A stretch of DNA of 64,000 nt from CAYNFR01 sp964616755 (GCA_964616755.1 CAZTSI010000007.1:1-64000), one strand, 5' to 3'. Positions 53,415 to 63,197 are shown, counted from the first letter of the stretch. Notes: generated by a model from the sequence alone, not told the origin. Numbers and translations are program-made.

Positions 53415-55283
53415 ATGAGATATAGCTTTGTTGCGTTTTGTGTTTTTTCGTTTTTATCACTTCTAGGACAACAATCACTTTTAACAAGCTCTTCTTATCT
53501 TGAAGACTTGTCTACGCATCCACTCAAAGACAAAGTTTTGCACCAATATGAGGCTGAATATCGTGCCTTCGTCCAGAAAAATAGTGATCCTGTTGCTGAC
53601 AATTTGGTGGGGCTACCCTTGCTGTATAGCAACCATGCACATTCCGGTATATTTGCACTACCTGTCGAATCTGGTCGCAAATTATTGTCAAAATTATCAC
53701 TTCGGCAAGACAGAGAAGTATATGTTCTTTTTCAAAAATTTAATCTCAAAAGAGGGGAGTATGTTTTTTTAAAGGGCTCAATAGATCAACAACCAGTAGC
53801 TGTTTTCAGTCATGAAGATAATGTGCCGTCAGGAAGGTTTTTGGCAGGCCCGTTTTTAGGGGATCTATATATTGAATACCACTCGGCAACACAACTCTTG
53901 AACAAAACTGAATTACCATTTGAGTTAGGGCAAATATTCGTTTCCCCTAATATTGCCACTATGGAATTGGGCTTTGGTGGTGCCTTTGAATGTCAAATCA
54001 ACATAAATTGTACAGAAGGTCAACGGTATAACAATGAAAAAAACGGAGTCATGAGGATTCGTATGGTTTCAGAAGAAGGTATAGCTCTATGCACTGGAAC
54101 ACTGATGAACAATACCGCCAATAACGATATTCCATATGTCTTGACGGCTTATCATTGCCTTAGGCCGCCATCTGGAATGCTCAATACGTTATACGATATG
54201 TGGAGATTTGACTTCAACTATGAATCTAGTAGTTGTGCAAATCCCGCATCAGAGCCAACATTTGTATCCTTAAAAGGGGCCGAGCTTATTGCTGAATGGG
54301 CGGACACGGATATGATGCTCGTCAGGATATTAGAAGCCCTGCCGACTAACCAGAATTTTTATTTTAATGGATGGAATGTAGATTCTACACATCTCCCCGA
54401 GAAATCCGTGATTATTCATCACCCAGCTGGGGATATTAAGAAAATTAGTAGCGATAATGATCGTATTACCATTCATGATGCCACAATTCCCTGGGACAAC
54501 AACACCGTATCAAGTGCAAGGAGCCATTTTGTCAATGATTTTGATGATGCTGTATATCAGCCGGGATCCTCGGGGTGTGGGTTGTTTAATGACAGGGGGC
54601 TAGTGATTGGTCAACTACATGGTGGTCCGCTATCGGATGATATGTGTACCATAGGAATAGGGTATAGTGGTCGGTTATTTGTATCTTGGAATAGCGGAAC
54701 AACTGCGAAAGAGCGTCTCAAAGATTGGTTAGATCCTACCAATTCAGGAGTAACGAGTTTAATGGGTCGCGCCAAGACACAAGCCAATGCCCCAGTTCAA
54801 TTTATTGGCAGGATCATCACGAGTAAAGGTATTGCGATACCCAATGTTGAGGTGCGCATTAGGGGTGATCAGACAGCGACTATTTTGACAGGATCGGATG
54901 GGCGATTTGTAATCAGCAATTTATCGGTCAACGGTAATTATGTGATTTCGTTTGGCAAGGACTCAAACCATGAGAACGGATTGTCGGTTTCAGATATCAT
55001 ATTAATGACAAATCATCTTTTAGATCGCACACCTCTGACTAATATTTTTGAGCGTCTTGCGGCTGATGTTAATGGCGACGGAAGAATTACGTCAATAGAT
55101 ATAGTGTTAGTTCGTAATCTTTTAACAAGACGTATCACAAAATTCGCACAAGTGCCCTCTTGGAACTTTGAACCGAAAACGCTTGAAATATCGGGCCGAA
55201 ACATAGGTACAGGTAGCCTCGAATTGCAAATAATCGGCTATAAGATGGGGGATATTAATGGGAATGCCAATCCGAGGAATTAG
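53415..55283 (+). CDS. Secreted trypsin-like serine protease with dockerin-like C-terminus
   Basis: The start is taken at the ATG at 53415, where the signal peptide begins (MRYSFVAFCVFSFLSLLG); the frame is open 52 codons upstream without one. The 622-residue protein has the catalytic His in YVLTAYHCLR (H247), Asp in ADTDMMLVRI (D299) and Ser in YQPGSSGCGLF (S386), as in lysyl-endopeptidase-like enzymes. A carboxypeptidase-regulatory-like segment follows (GIAIPNVEVRIRGDQTATIL), then a dockerin-like pair (LSVSDIILMTNHLL, ADVNGDGRITSIDIVLVRNLL). It ends soon after GDINGNANP without a visible T9SS sorting domain, which is odd for such a modular exported protein. Confidence 0.88.
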   Translation: MRYSFVAFCVFSFLSLLGQQSLLTSSSYLEDLSTHPLKDKVLHQYEAEYRAFVQKNSDPVADNLVGLPLLYSNHAHSGIFALPVESGRKLLSKLSLRQDREVYVLFQKFNLKRGEYVFLKGSIDQQPVAVFSHEDNVPSGRFLAGPFLGDLYIEYHSATQLLNKTELPFELGQIFVSPNIATMELGFGGAFECQININCTEGQRYNNEKNGVMRIRMVSEEGIALCTGTLMNNTANNDIPYVLTAYHCLRPPSGMLNTLYDMWRFDFNYESSSCANPASEPTFVSLKGAELIAEWADTDMMLVRILEALPTNQNFYFNGWNVDSTHLPEKSVIIHHPAGDIKKISSDNDRITIHDATIPWDNNTVSSARSHFVNDFDDAVYQPGSSGCGLFNDRGLVIGQLHGGPLSDDMCTIGIGYSGRLFVSWNSGTTAKERLKDWLDPTNSGVTSLMGRAKTQANAPVQFIGRIITSKGIAIPNVEVRIRGDQTATILTGSDGRFVISNLSVNGNYVISFGKDSNHENGLSVSDIILMTNHLLDRTPLTNIFERLAADVNGDGRITSIDIVLVRNLLTRRITKFAQVPSWNFEPKTLEISGRNIGTGSLELQIIGYKMGDINGNANPRN

Positions 55284-55400
55284 TATTAATTCACACAAAA
55301 TTTAATTCACTACGTAAGCATTTTTGTCATTCAATTGCCGTAAAAACGCAAATATTTATGCAAGTCTTTGCCATATACAAACCTTTCTGGGTATATGTTC

Positions 55401-57140
55401 TTACTTGTTGTCGGAGGCGTTATACCGGATATTTCCATCCACTATTGTATAAAGTACCCTAGTGTCCAATATTTCAGCATCACTACAACTAATCCAATTC
55501 TTATCTATAATGGTAAAGTCGGCATATTTACCGGGCTCTAATGAGCCTTTGTCCTTTTCTTCAAAAGCAGCGATAGCATTGGCCATTGTATATGAATAAA
55601 TGCCTTCATGGCGTGTCATTTTGTTGTCAGGAAAGAACTCAAGACCACTATCTACTCTTCTACGTGTTACGGTGGCATAAAATGATTCTATAGGGTTAAT
55701 GTCTTCAACGGGCACATCGCTTCCATTGGTTACGATAGCCCCGGCATCAATAAGAGCACGCCAGTTGTAAGCTCCTTCTTTGGCTCTTTTGGTGCCGAGT
55801 CGCTTTTCAACAAAAGGCGCATCTGAGGTGCAATGTATTCCTTGCATTGACGCAATAACACCCAACTGAGCAAAACGTTTTATGTCGTCAGGATGGAGAT
55901 GCTGTGCGTGTTCGATACGCCAACGAGCATCTTTCTTATTTATGCGTGCTAATTCTTTTTCCATTAAATCAAGCACCACTTGGTTTGCTTTGTCACCAAT
56001 AGCATGCACACAGAGTTGCATATCCGCATTGGCGGCGATCGCCGCAATTCGCTCTACTTCTTCTATAGGAGTGGTGTTTTGACCTAAGAAGTCGGCTTTA
56101 TCTTCATAGCTGTCGATTAACCAAGCTCCATATGGGCCTAGCGCGCCATCTACTTCTGTTTTGATAGCCCTACAAGTGTAATATCCACCTCCCGCATCGA
56201 TAGTTTTATAAGCTTGCACCTTGCCTTCTAAGGTTTTGCTGCTATGCCGTGCCATTGCCCACAGACGGATACGCATTTTGCCATCTTCTGCCATCTTCTT
56301 AAATCGATCCAAATCCTCAAATGAACTTCCCGCATCTTGAAACGAAGTGATACCCCATTTCACGCACTCATCCTGAGCTCGCTCTATTCCATCATACCAC
56401 TGAGCTAATTGTTTTTCTTGGCTTTGGCCTTCCAAGAACTCTTCATATGCGTGAAATAGGATTTGCTGTGCGCGTTCTTCAAACATACCAATCGGTCTTC
56501 CAGAAATGTCTCTAACTATCTCTCCGCCCGAAGGGCTCTTGGTTTCCGATGTTACCCCCGCAAGCTCCATAGCTAATGCATTGGCAAATGCCCCATGACC
56601 ACTGGCATGCACCAATAATACTGGGTGATCTGGTGATATTTCGCTAAGATCAAAATGCTTTGGATAGCCATGAACATGATCATGGGGTTGAGTCTCCCAT
56701 TTCTCTTGATGCCAACCACGCCCAACGATCCATTCGCCCTTTGGGGTTATTTTTACTTTTTCGCGGACTATATCAACTATCTCTTCCCATGACTTACTTC
56801 GCAGAAAATTAAGATTCATTAGACTTCGACCCATTCCCCCAAAATGCCCATGCCCCTCAATGAGACCAGGCATAACAAACGCTCCGTCAACATCCATACG
56901 TAATGTGGCGATAGGATCAACATATTCATCAATTTCATTAATATTTCCTAAGGCCAGAATTTTTCCATCCTTAACAGCTACGGCTTCGTAAATTGAGGAT
57001 TTGGCGTCAACGCTGTAAATGACCCCATTGGTTATGACCATCTCAGCTTTCTCCCTATGTTGGCAAGCAGATAGCATGAACGTAGCAATTACACAGCAAA
57101 AGAGTGCTGTGAAGGACATTTTAAAATTTACTTTTGTCAT
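55401..57140 (-). CDS. Lipoprotein amidohydrolase (YtcJ-like)
   Basis: The start is at the ATG ending at 57140 (579 residues), which gives a lipoprotein signal (MTKVNFKMSFTALFCCVIATFMLSAC, lipobox LSAC). The metal-dependent hydrolase core has VMPGLIEGHGHFGGMGRS (HxH), QLCVHAIGDKANQVVLDL and RIEHAQHLHPDDIKRFAQLG, all typical of the YtcJ amidohydrolase_3 group. It cleaves an unknown amide or related bond in the periplasm or at the outer membrane. Its start codon is only 13 bases from that of the divergent prenyl synthase gene. Confidence 0.88.
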   Translation of the reverse strand: MTKVNFKMSFTALFCCVIATFMLSACQHREKAEMVITNGVIYSVDAKSSIYEAVAVKDGKILALGNINEIDEYVDPIATLRMDVDGAFVMPGLIEGHGHFGGMGRSLMNLNFLRSKSWEEIVDIVREKVKITPKGEWIVGRGWHQEKWETQPHDHVHGYPKHFDLSEISPDHPVLLVHASGHGAFANALAMELAGVTSETKSPSGGEIVRDISGRPIGMFEERAQQILFHAYEEFLEGQSQEKQLAQWYDGIERAQDECVKWGITSFQDAGSSFEDLDRFKKMAEDGKMRIRLWAMARHSSKTLEGKVQAYKTIDAGGGYYTCRAIKTEVDGALGPYGAWLIDSYEDKADFLGQNTTPIEEVERIAAIAANADMQLCVHAIGDKANQVVLDLMEKELARINKKDARWRIEHAQHLHPDDIKRFAQLGVIASMQGIHCTSDAPFVEKRLGTKRAKEGAYNWRALIDAGAIVTNGSDVPVEDINPIESFYATVTRRRVDSGLEFFPDNKMTRHEGIYSYTMANAIAAFEEKDKGSLEPGKYADFTIIDKNWISCSDAEILDTRVLYTIVDGNIRYNASDNK

Positions 57141-57153
57141 TTGAACTTTATTT

Positions 57154-58131
57154 ATGCGCCTAAATATATTACTTGCTACAGAGCTATACGAACAATTCAA
57201 CAAAAAGAACTACATAACCAAAACTCCAACTGAGCTATACAGCCCTAGAAATTATATAATGGACATGCCCGGCAAAAAGATTCGTGCGCTCCTGACGATG
57301 ATGGGTTGTGCCTTGTTCGATGGTGGGGTAGAGAAGGCCGTTGAAGCAGCCTTATGCGTAGAATTATTTCATAATTTTACATTGGTACATGACGACATCA
57401 TGGATAATGCTTCCTTGAGAAGAGGCATGCCAGCGGTGCATGTAGCCCATGGCACAAATGCGGCTATTTTGACGGGAGATGTCATGTTAATAGAAGTATA
57501 CGAACGTCTTTCAAATCTTACTGTGGCCGAGCCACTCAAGGTCATTCAATACTTTAATCAAACCGCACGCGAAGTCTGCGAGGGTCAATCGTTGGACATG
57601 AATTTTGAGACGAGGAGCATAGTTTCGATGGCCGAGTATCTTGACATGATTGAGTTGAAGACAGCTGTTCTCTTAGGTCTAGCTCTTCGATTAGGGGCGA
57701 TCATCGCTGGTGCAGAGCGTACAGATCATGAACATCTATATCAATTCGCCAAGAATGCTGGCGTATGCTTCCAAATCCAAGATGATTACTTAGATATTTA
57801 TGGAGATCCAACACTAGTAGGGAAAAAACTAGGTGGGGATATTGTTCAAAGCAAAAAGAATTACTTCTATGTCAAGGCTTGCGAATTATTGGAAGGAGAT
57901 GTTCTCAAATCATTTATTCAATTATACACAAATACTAACCTGCCTGAAAAATTAAAAATACAGCAAGTCCTTGACGTCTATGATGAGTTATACTTATCGC
58001 ATTATTGCAAAGAAGCCAAAGAAAGCTTTTTTGCACTGGCGAGTAGTCATTTGCAAATGGTCAGGGTTGATAATGAAAGAAAGGCTGATTTGTTAACATT
58101 TGCAGAGACCTTGATGAATCGTAAAAGTTGA
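57154..58131 (+). CDS. Polyprenyl (probably geranylgeranyl) diphosphate synthase
   Basis: The 325-residue protein has both aspartate-rich motifs, LVHDDIMDNASLRRG (D80, D81, D84) and QIQDDYLDIYGD (D210, D211, D214), and PGKKIRALLTMM near the N-terminus. It condenses isopentenyl diphosphate with an allylic diphosphate. The likely product is C15-C20; a GGPP role fits the carotenoid gene in this window but chain length is not certain. The start at 57154 leaves about 20 residues before the conserved helix, normal for the family. Confidence 0.88.
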   Translation: MRLNILLATELYEQFNKKNYITKTPTELYSPRNYIMDMPGKKIRALLTMMGCALFDGGVEKAVEAALCVELFHNFTLVHDDIMDNASLRRGMPAVHVAHGTNAAILTGDVMLIEVYERLSNLTVAEPLKVIQYFNQTAREVCEGQSLDMNFETRSIVSMAEYLDMIELKTAVLLGLALRLGAIIAGAERTDHEHLYQFAKNAGVCFQIQDDYLDIYGDPTLVGKKLGGDIVQSKKNYFYVKACELLEGDVLKSFIQLYTNTNLPEKLKIQQVLDVYDELYLSHYCKEAKESFFALASSHLQMVRVDNERKADLLTFAETLMNRKS

Positions 58132-58174
58132 ACAATAGGGCTTATATTTATCCTATGGTGCATTGCTCGCGGTC

Positions 58175-59182
58175 ATGAAAAAAAAAATATTGTATGCTGT
58201 TCAGGCTACTGGGAATGGGCATCTTAGTCGATGCCTTGAATTTTATCCTGCCCTAAGTAAGTATGCAGAGGTGGATGTGCTGTTAAGCGGAATTCAAGGT
58301 GATCTTATCTTACCATTTTATGTCAAGTATCGAAAACATGGACTTGGTTTTGTTTTTGGCAAAAGAGGGGGAATCGATTATTTTAAAACTTTATTGTCGC
58401 TAAGGCCTTTCCGATTGATCATTGATATATGGGATCTCGACCTACAGGGGTATGACCTAGTGATAAATGATTTTGAGCCGATAACGGCTTGGGCCTGTCG
58501 AATGCGAAGAAAGCCATGTGTAGCCATTAGTCATCAAGCCTCTTTTTTAAGCCGCAGAACTCCTCGGCCTAAACCGCGCAACTGGTTAGCAGAGTTTATC
58601 TTTAAACACTTTGCCCCGTGCACTCGAAAAATTGGACTACATTTTCAGCCTTATGATAAATATATATATACACCCGTGGTGCGAAAGGAGATCCGAAATA
58701 TAGTTACAAATCATAGTGAAAACGCGTGCCTTATTTATTTGCCTGCTTTTTCTCATGATGTGCTGCTGCCACACCTCCGTGCCATGACCGATATAAAATT
58801 TAGCATATTTAGCAAGCATATTGATAGAGTAGAGACTCACGGTCATATAACGATTTATCCCGTTGGGCTACCGGCATGGATGATAGCACTATCAACATGC
58901 AGTATGGCCATCATAGGCGGAGGATTTGAAGGGAGTTCTGAAATGCTTTATTTAAATAAGAAGCTGATGGTTATTCCCATGTCAGACCAATATGAACAGT
59001 TGTGCAATGCAGAGGCACTCAGTAGAATGGGCGTCGAAATATGTTATCAGATTCAAGATGATTTTGGAGAGAGGCTCAGGAGCTGGGCGGCTAGAGCTAG
59101 AACGATTAATGTCTTTTTTCCTGAAGTATCGGATAAAATTGCTCGCGAAGCCTTAGGTTTTCAAGACGTTATTGATCTTTGA
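58175..59182 (+). CDS. MurG-like (GT-B) glycosyltransferase
   Basis: From the ATG at 58175 the protein has 335 residues. The N-terminal ILYAVQATGNGHLSRCLEF and the C-terminal AIIGGGFEGSSEMLYLNKKLMVIPMSDQYEQLCNAEAL are typical of the nucleotide-sugar-binding half of GT-B enzymes, close to what is annotated as glycosyltransferase family 1 or MurG-like. The sugar donor and acceptor are not evident. It follows the prenyl synthase by 43 bases and may be cotranscribed. The 3' end overlaps the convergent GNAT gene by 14 bases. Confidence 0.85.
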   Translation: MKKKILYAVQATGNGHLSRCLEFYPALSKYAEVDVLLSGIQGDLILPFYVKYRKHGLGFVFGKRGGIDYFKTLLSLRPFRLIIDIWDLDLQGYDLVINDFEPITAWACRMRRKPCVAISHQASFLSRRTPRPKPRNWLAEFIFKHFAPCTRKIGLHFQPYDKYIYTPVVRKEIRNIVTNHSENACLIYLPAFSHDVLLPHLRAMTDIKFSIFSKHIDRVETHGHITIYPVGLPAWMIALSTCSMAIIGGGFEGSSEMLYLNKKLMVIPMSDQYEQLCNAEALSRMGVEICYQIQDDFGERLRSWAARARTINVFFPEVSDKIAREALGFQDVIDL

Positions 59183-59621
59183 GGATGATTTTGCCATTCC
59201 ACCATTTTTTGTCTATTTGCGCCTTATTTTTTTCGTAGAACCTGATAGCGGGTTCATTCCAGTCTAAGACTTGCCATTTAATTAGGTCATAGGTTTGATC
59301 TTTAGCTAAGGCAATAAGATAATCGAACAATTGCTGTCCTACGCCTGCCTTGCGCATCGATTGACGTACCACAAAATCTTCGAGAAAAAGCATTTTACCT
59401 TTCCAGGTAGAAAAGGCATTATAATAAACACATGTACCAACCACTTCGTCGCCTTCGAGCGCAACAATGGCTTCAAACCAACCTTCTAAGAAGAGCCTAT
59501 AGTAATCATCAAGCGATAGGGTGACTTCAGGAGATGCATTTTCATACTTGGCTAATTCTTTAACGAGAGCATAGATGCCAGGCAAATGGTCAGATGTGGC
59601 GGATTGAAGGCTTAGATTCAT
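59169..59621 (-). CDS. GNAT-family N-acetyltransferase (diamine acetyltransferase-like)
   Basis: This 150-residue GNAT protein resembles spermidine/spermine acetyltransferase (SSAT). It has LVKELAKYENASPEVTLSLDDYYR near the N-terminus, FLEDFVVRQSMRKAGVGQQLFDYL with the acetyl-CoA binding loop RKAGVG, and WQVLDWNEPAIRFYEK in the C-terminal part. It would transfer acetyl from acetyl-CoA to an amine; the exact substrate is open. It is convergent with the glycosyltransferase gene. Confidence 0.88.
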   Translation of the reverse strand: MNLSLQSATSDHLPGIYALVKELAKYENASPEVTLSLDDYYRLFLEGWFEAIVALEGDEVVGTCVYYNAFSTWKGKMLFLEDFVVRQSMRKAGVGQQLFDYLIALAKDQTYDLIKWQVLDWNEPAIRFYEKNKAQIDKKWWNGKIILKDQ

Positions 59622-59714
59622 AACTTGTTAATGAGATGATGAACGATTAACATCTGCAATAATAGCTTTTATCAAATATACCTACATCTTATGCCAATTA
59701 ATTTTATTTGGGAC

Positions 59715-59744
59715 TTGTCAGAACATAAAATAGTCTTACCTTTG
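59715..59744 (+). promoter_or_regulatory. Bacteroidota-type promoter of the str operon
   Basis: A -33 TTG (59715-59717) and a -7 TACCTTTG (59737-59744) are 19 bases apart, a perfect match to the phylum consensus. The -7 box ends 33 bases before the rpsL start. Confidence 0.8.
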
Positions 59745-59777
59745 CAGTCGCTTTTGAAAAAGCTAGATTTATAACAT

Positions 59778-60149
59778 ATGCCAACAATTAATCAATTAGT
59801 ACGAAAGGGAAGAGAAAAGATTGTCACCAAGAGCAAATCTAGGGCGTTGGACTCTTGTCCTCAAAAACGTGGTGTTTGCACTAGAGTGTACACAACTACA
59901 CCAAAGAAACCGAATTCAGCTCTTAGAAAAGTAGCTAAAGTTCGTTTAACTAATCAATTGGAAGTCATTGCGTACATTCCAGGGGAAGGGCACAATCTTC
60001 AAGAACACAGTATCGTGTTGATTCGAGGAGGAAGGGTAAAGGATTTACCTGGTGTTCGATATACGATTGTCAGAGGTGCACTTGATACAGCAGGTGTTAC
60101 TAAACGATTACAGTCTAGATCTAAGTACGGTACAAAAAGACCTAAATAA
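59778..60149 (+). CDS. rpsL: 30S ribosomal protein S12
   Basis: The 123-residue protein has the universal stretches PQKRGVCTRVYTTTPKKPNSALRK and HSIVLIRGGRVKDLPGVRY. The decoding-site lysines (the PKKPNS and RVKDLPG lysines) are the wild-type forms, without streptomycin-resistance changes. It is the first gene of the str operon. Confidence 0.98.
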   Translation: MPTINQLVRKGREKIVTKSKSRALDSCPQKRGVCTRVYTTTPKKPNSALRKVAKVRLTNQLEVIAYIPGEGHNLQEHSIVLIRGGRVKDLPGVRYTIVRGALDTAGVTKRLQSRSKYGTKRPK

Positions 60150-60168
60150 ACTTCAATAGTTCACTCCC

Positions 60169-60636
60169 ATGAGGAAAAGAAAACCCAAGAAAAGAGTCAT
60201 TCAGCCAGATCCTCGTTTTCAGGATCAATTAGTCACTCAATTCGTTAATAATTTGATGCTTCAAGGTAAAAAGAGCACAGCTTTTAGCATTTTTTATGAT
60301 GCTATGGATATCGTAGGTGAGAAAACAGGAGAAAATCCTCACGAGATTTGGGCTAAAGCTTTGGATAATGTTTACCCTCAAGTAGAAGTTCGTAGCCGTC
60401 GTATTGGTGGTTCTACGTTTCAGATACCTACAGAGATACGATCGGAAAGACGTATTTCAGTTGGGATGAAGTGGTTGATTAAATATAGCCGAGCACGCAG
60501 TGGAAAAGGTATGGCGGATAAGTTATCTGCTGAAATTATGTCTGCGAGCAAAGGAGAAGGTGCTTCTGTTAAGAAGAAGGAAGACACACACAGAATGGCT
60601 GAGGCAAATAAAGCTTTCGCTCACTTTAGAGCTTAA
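60169..60636 (+). CDS. rpsG: 30S ribosomal protein S7
   Basis: The 155-residue protein matches S7: MRKRKPKKR, NNLMLQGKKSTAFSIFYDAMD, VEVRSRRIGGSTFQIPTEI, and the end MAEANKAFAHFRA. It lies 19 bases after rpsL and binds 16S rRNA to start assembly of the 30S head. Confidence 0.98.
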   Translation: MRKRKPKKRVIQPDPRFQDQLVTQFVNNLMLQGKKSTAFSIFYDAMDIVGEKTGENPHEIWAKALDNVYPQVEVRSRRIGGSTFQIPTEIRSERRISVGMKWLIKYSRARSGKGMADKLSAEIMSASKGEGASVKKKEDTHRMAEANKAFAHFRA

Positions 60637-60680
60637 TGCATCATCTTCATTCATTTTTTCCAATTTTATCATAATAACTA

Positions 60681-62804
60681 ATGGCTAAAGATTTACGCTT
60701 TACAAGAAATATTGGTATTGCCGCGCACATAGATGCAGGTAAAACCACCACCACCGAGCGCATACTATATTACACTGGCGTGAGCCACAAAATAGGTGAA
60801 GTGCACGATGGCGCTGCCACTATGGACTGGATGGAGCAGGAACAAGAAAGGGGTATTACAATTACCTCGGCTGCTACCAAAACGAATTGGACATGGAAGG
60901 ATCAGCCATATAGCTTTAACATTATAGACACCCCGGGTCACGTTGACTTTACCGTAGAGGTCAATAGGTCACTACGGGTTTTGGATGGATTGGTATTCCT
61001 TTTTTGTGCAGTGAGTGGTGTAGAGCCTCAATCAGAAACTAACTGGAGACTTGCTAATAATTACAAAGTGCCGCGCATTGGATTCGTCAATAAAATGGAT
61101 AGATCAGGTGCAGATTTCTTCAGCGTAGTCAGAGACGTAAAGGAAAAGTTGGGCTCCGAGGCAATTCCTCTACAGGTGCCTATTGGCGCAGAAGAGAAGT
61201 TTAAGGGCGTTGTAGACCTCATCACTAATCGAGCGATTGTGTGGAGTGATGCTGATATGGGTATGACCTTCGAGGTAATTAAAACCCCCGAGGATTTAAT
61301 TCCTGTTGTAGAAGAGTGGAGAGGTAAATTACTTGAAGCAGTTGCTGAGTATGATGACAACTTAATGGAGAAATTTTTTGAAGATCCTAACAGTATCACA
61401 GAAGAAGAAATGATTAAAGCTGTACGTGCAGCGGTATTAGACAATAAGTTTGTACCAATGATGTGTGGATCTTCATTTAAGAATAAAGGAGTACAGGCGG
61501 TATTGGATGCGGTATGCGCGTTTTTGCCATCCCCAATGGACGTTGATGCCGTTACAGGTATTGATCCAAGAAATGACAAACCTGTCGTCCGCAAGCCTTC
61601 CCAAACGGAGCCGTTTTCAGCCTTGGCGTTTAAGATCGCTACCGATCCTTATGTAGGTCGTCTTGCTTTTTTTAGAGTCTATTCAGGCACATTGGAAGCA
61701 GGATCTTATGTGTTAAATAATCGGACGGGCAAAAAGGAAAGAATCTCACGTTTATATCAAATGCATGCTAATAAGCAAAATCCTATTGATAGGGTAGAAG
61801 CTGGTGATATTGCAGCGGGTGTAGGCTTTAAAGATCTTCGCACTGGTGATACATTGTCAGATGAAGCGAACCCTGTGGTGTTCGAATCAATGGTGTTTCC
61901 TGATCCCGTTATTGGGGTCGCTATTGAGCCAAAAACGCAAAAGGATATCGATAAGTTAGGTATGGCATTGGCTAAGCTAGCAGAAGAGGATCCTACGTTT
62001 AAGGTACGATATGATGAAGATACGAATCAGACGGTTATTAGTGGAATGGGTGAGTTACACCTAGAAATCATCGTTGACCGTCTTCGAAGAGAATTCAATG
62101 TTGAGTGTAATCAAGGTGCTCCTCAAGTAAATTATAAAGAAGCTCTTACGCGAAATGTTGATCATACTGAACGTCTTAAAAAGCAGTCTGGGGGATCCGG
62201 TTTATTTGCACAAATGAGTTTCGAACTCGGCCCGGCCGACGAGGAATTTACAGAGACAGAGGATTTTAAAAGTGGAAAAACTCGTCTTCAATTTGTAAAT
62301 GGAATATTTGGGGGTTCCATTCCTAAAGAATTCTTCCCTTCCATTGTCAAGGGTTTTGATGCTATGATGGACAATGGTATTTTGGCTGGATATGGTATAG
62401 ATAGCATGAAGGTCCGAATCTATGATGGCCAGACACACGCGGTTGACTCTAAGCCAATTGCCTTTGAACTATGTGCGAAGGAAGGTTTTCGTGAGGCAGC
62501 TAAGCAGGCAAACCCTGTTTTATTGGAGCCGATAATGAAATTAGAGGTGATCACCCCAGATGAGTATATCGGTAACGTGATAGGCGACTTAAACAGACGG
62601 CGTGGTCTTCCTAAAAACCAAGTACCTAAGGCAGGTGGGGCTATCTCTATTGCGGCAGAAGTACCGTTGTCAGAAATGTTTGGATACGTTACTCAGTTAA
62701 GAACGATTACCTCTGGAAGGGCTACAAGTACCATGGAATTTTCACATTATGCACCGGTACCTAAGAATATTGCAGAAACAATTATTGCTGCGTCAAAAGG
62801 ATAA
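60681..62804 (+). CDS. fusA: Elongation factor G
   Basis: The 707-residue GTPase drives ribosomal translocation. G motifs are AHIDAGKTTTTERIL (G1), DTPGHVDF (G3) and NKMDRSG (G4); domain IV and the C-terminal RGLPKNQVPKAGG and REAAKQANPVLLEP regions are intact. The first residues (AKDLRFTRNIGI) are standard for bacterial EF-G. It lies 44 bases after rpsG in the str operon. No tuf gene follows, as is usual in Bacteroidota. Confidence 0.98.
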   Translation: MAKDLRFTRNIGIAAHIDAGKTTTTERILYYTGVSHKIGEVHDGAATMDWMEQEQERGITITSAATKTNWTWKDQPYSFNIIDTPGHVDFTVEVNRSLRVLDGLVFLFCAVSGVEPQSETNWRLANNYKVPRIGFVNKMDRSGADFFSVVRDVKEKLGSEAIPLQVPIGAEEKFKGVVDLITNRAIVWSDADMGMTFEVIKTPEDLIPVVEEWRGKLLEAVAEYDDNLMEKFFEDPNSITEEEMIKAVRAAVLDNKFVPMMCGSSFKNKGVQAVLDAVCAFLPSPMDVDAVTGIDPRNDKPVVRKPSQTEPFSALAFKIATDPYVGRLAFFRVYSGTLEAGSYVLNNRTGKKERISRLYQMHANKQNPIDRVEAGDIAAGVGFKDLRTGDTLSDEANPVVFESMVFPDPVIGVAIEPKTQKDIDKLGMALAKLAEEDPTFKVRYDEDTNQTVISGMGELHLEIIVDRLRREFNVECNQGAPQVNYKEALTRNVDHTERLKKQSGGSGLFAQMSFELGPADEEFTETEDFKSGKTRLQFVNGIFGGSIPKEFFPSIVKGFDAMMDNGILAGYGIDSMKVRIYDGQTHAVDSKPIAFELCAKEGFREAAKQANPVLLEPIMKLEVITPDEYIGNVIGDLNRRRGLPKNQVPKAGGAISIAAEVPLSEMFGYVTQLRTITSGRATSTMEFSHYAPVPKNIAETIIAASKG

Positions 62805-62825
62805 TTAAAAGTTTAGTAAATAAAA

Positions 62826-62856
62826 TTTGTTTGGGCAATAAATATTTGTAATTTTG
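62826..62856 (+). promoter_or_regulatory. Promoter candidate between fusA and rpsJ
   Basis: TTTG (62826-62829) and TAATTTTG (62849-62856) are separated by 19 bases, matching the Bacteroidota consensus, and lie 33 bases before the rpsJ start. They could give the S10 operon its own promoter beside read-through from fusA. Confidence 0.7.
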
Positions 62857-62888
62857 CGCCCGCTTTAAGAATAAAGTTAATCGAGGTA

Positions 62889-63197
62889 ATGAATCAAAAG
62901 ATTAGAATTAAGCTTCGCTCATATGATCACAACTTAGTAGATAAGTCTACTGAGAAGATTGTGAAAACAGTTCGTATGAGTGGTGCTGTTGTAACTGGTC
63001 CGATTCCGCTGCCCACTGAGAAAGAAGTATTCACGGTCCTAAAATCCCCACATGTGAATAAAAAGTCTCGAGAGCAGTTTCAGTTAAGGACCCATAAGAG
63101 ACTTATCGATATCTACACCCCTACTCAGAGGACAGTTGATGCGCTTTCTAAGTTAGAACTCCCTAGCGGCGTAGATATCCAAGTTAAGCTTTCTTAA
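62889..63197 (+). CDS. rpsJ: 30S ribosomal protein S10
   Basis: The 102-residue protein is typical S10: KIRIKLRSYDHNLVDKSTEKIV, TGPIPLPTEKEVFTVLKSPHVNKKSREQF, ending in LPSGVDIQVKL. It is a 30S subunit protein and, in other bacteria, a NusB partner in antitermination. It begins the S10 group. Confidence 0.98.
   Translation: MNQKIRIKLRSYDHNLVDKSTEKIVKTVRMSGAVVTGPIPLPTEKEVFTVLKSPHVNKKSREQFQLRTHKRLIDIYTPTQRTVDALSKLELPSGVDIQVKLS

Noticed and set aside
61061..61594. 177-residue reverse-strand frame inside fusA
   Set aside because: It mirrors the codon pattern of a conserved gene, has no start context and no known family; it is a shadow of fusA.
62805..62888. Loss of tuf between fusA and rpsJ as a deletion
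   Set aside because: Bacteroidota usually keep tuf elsewhere, so the order seen here is normal.
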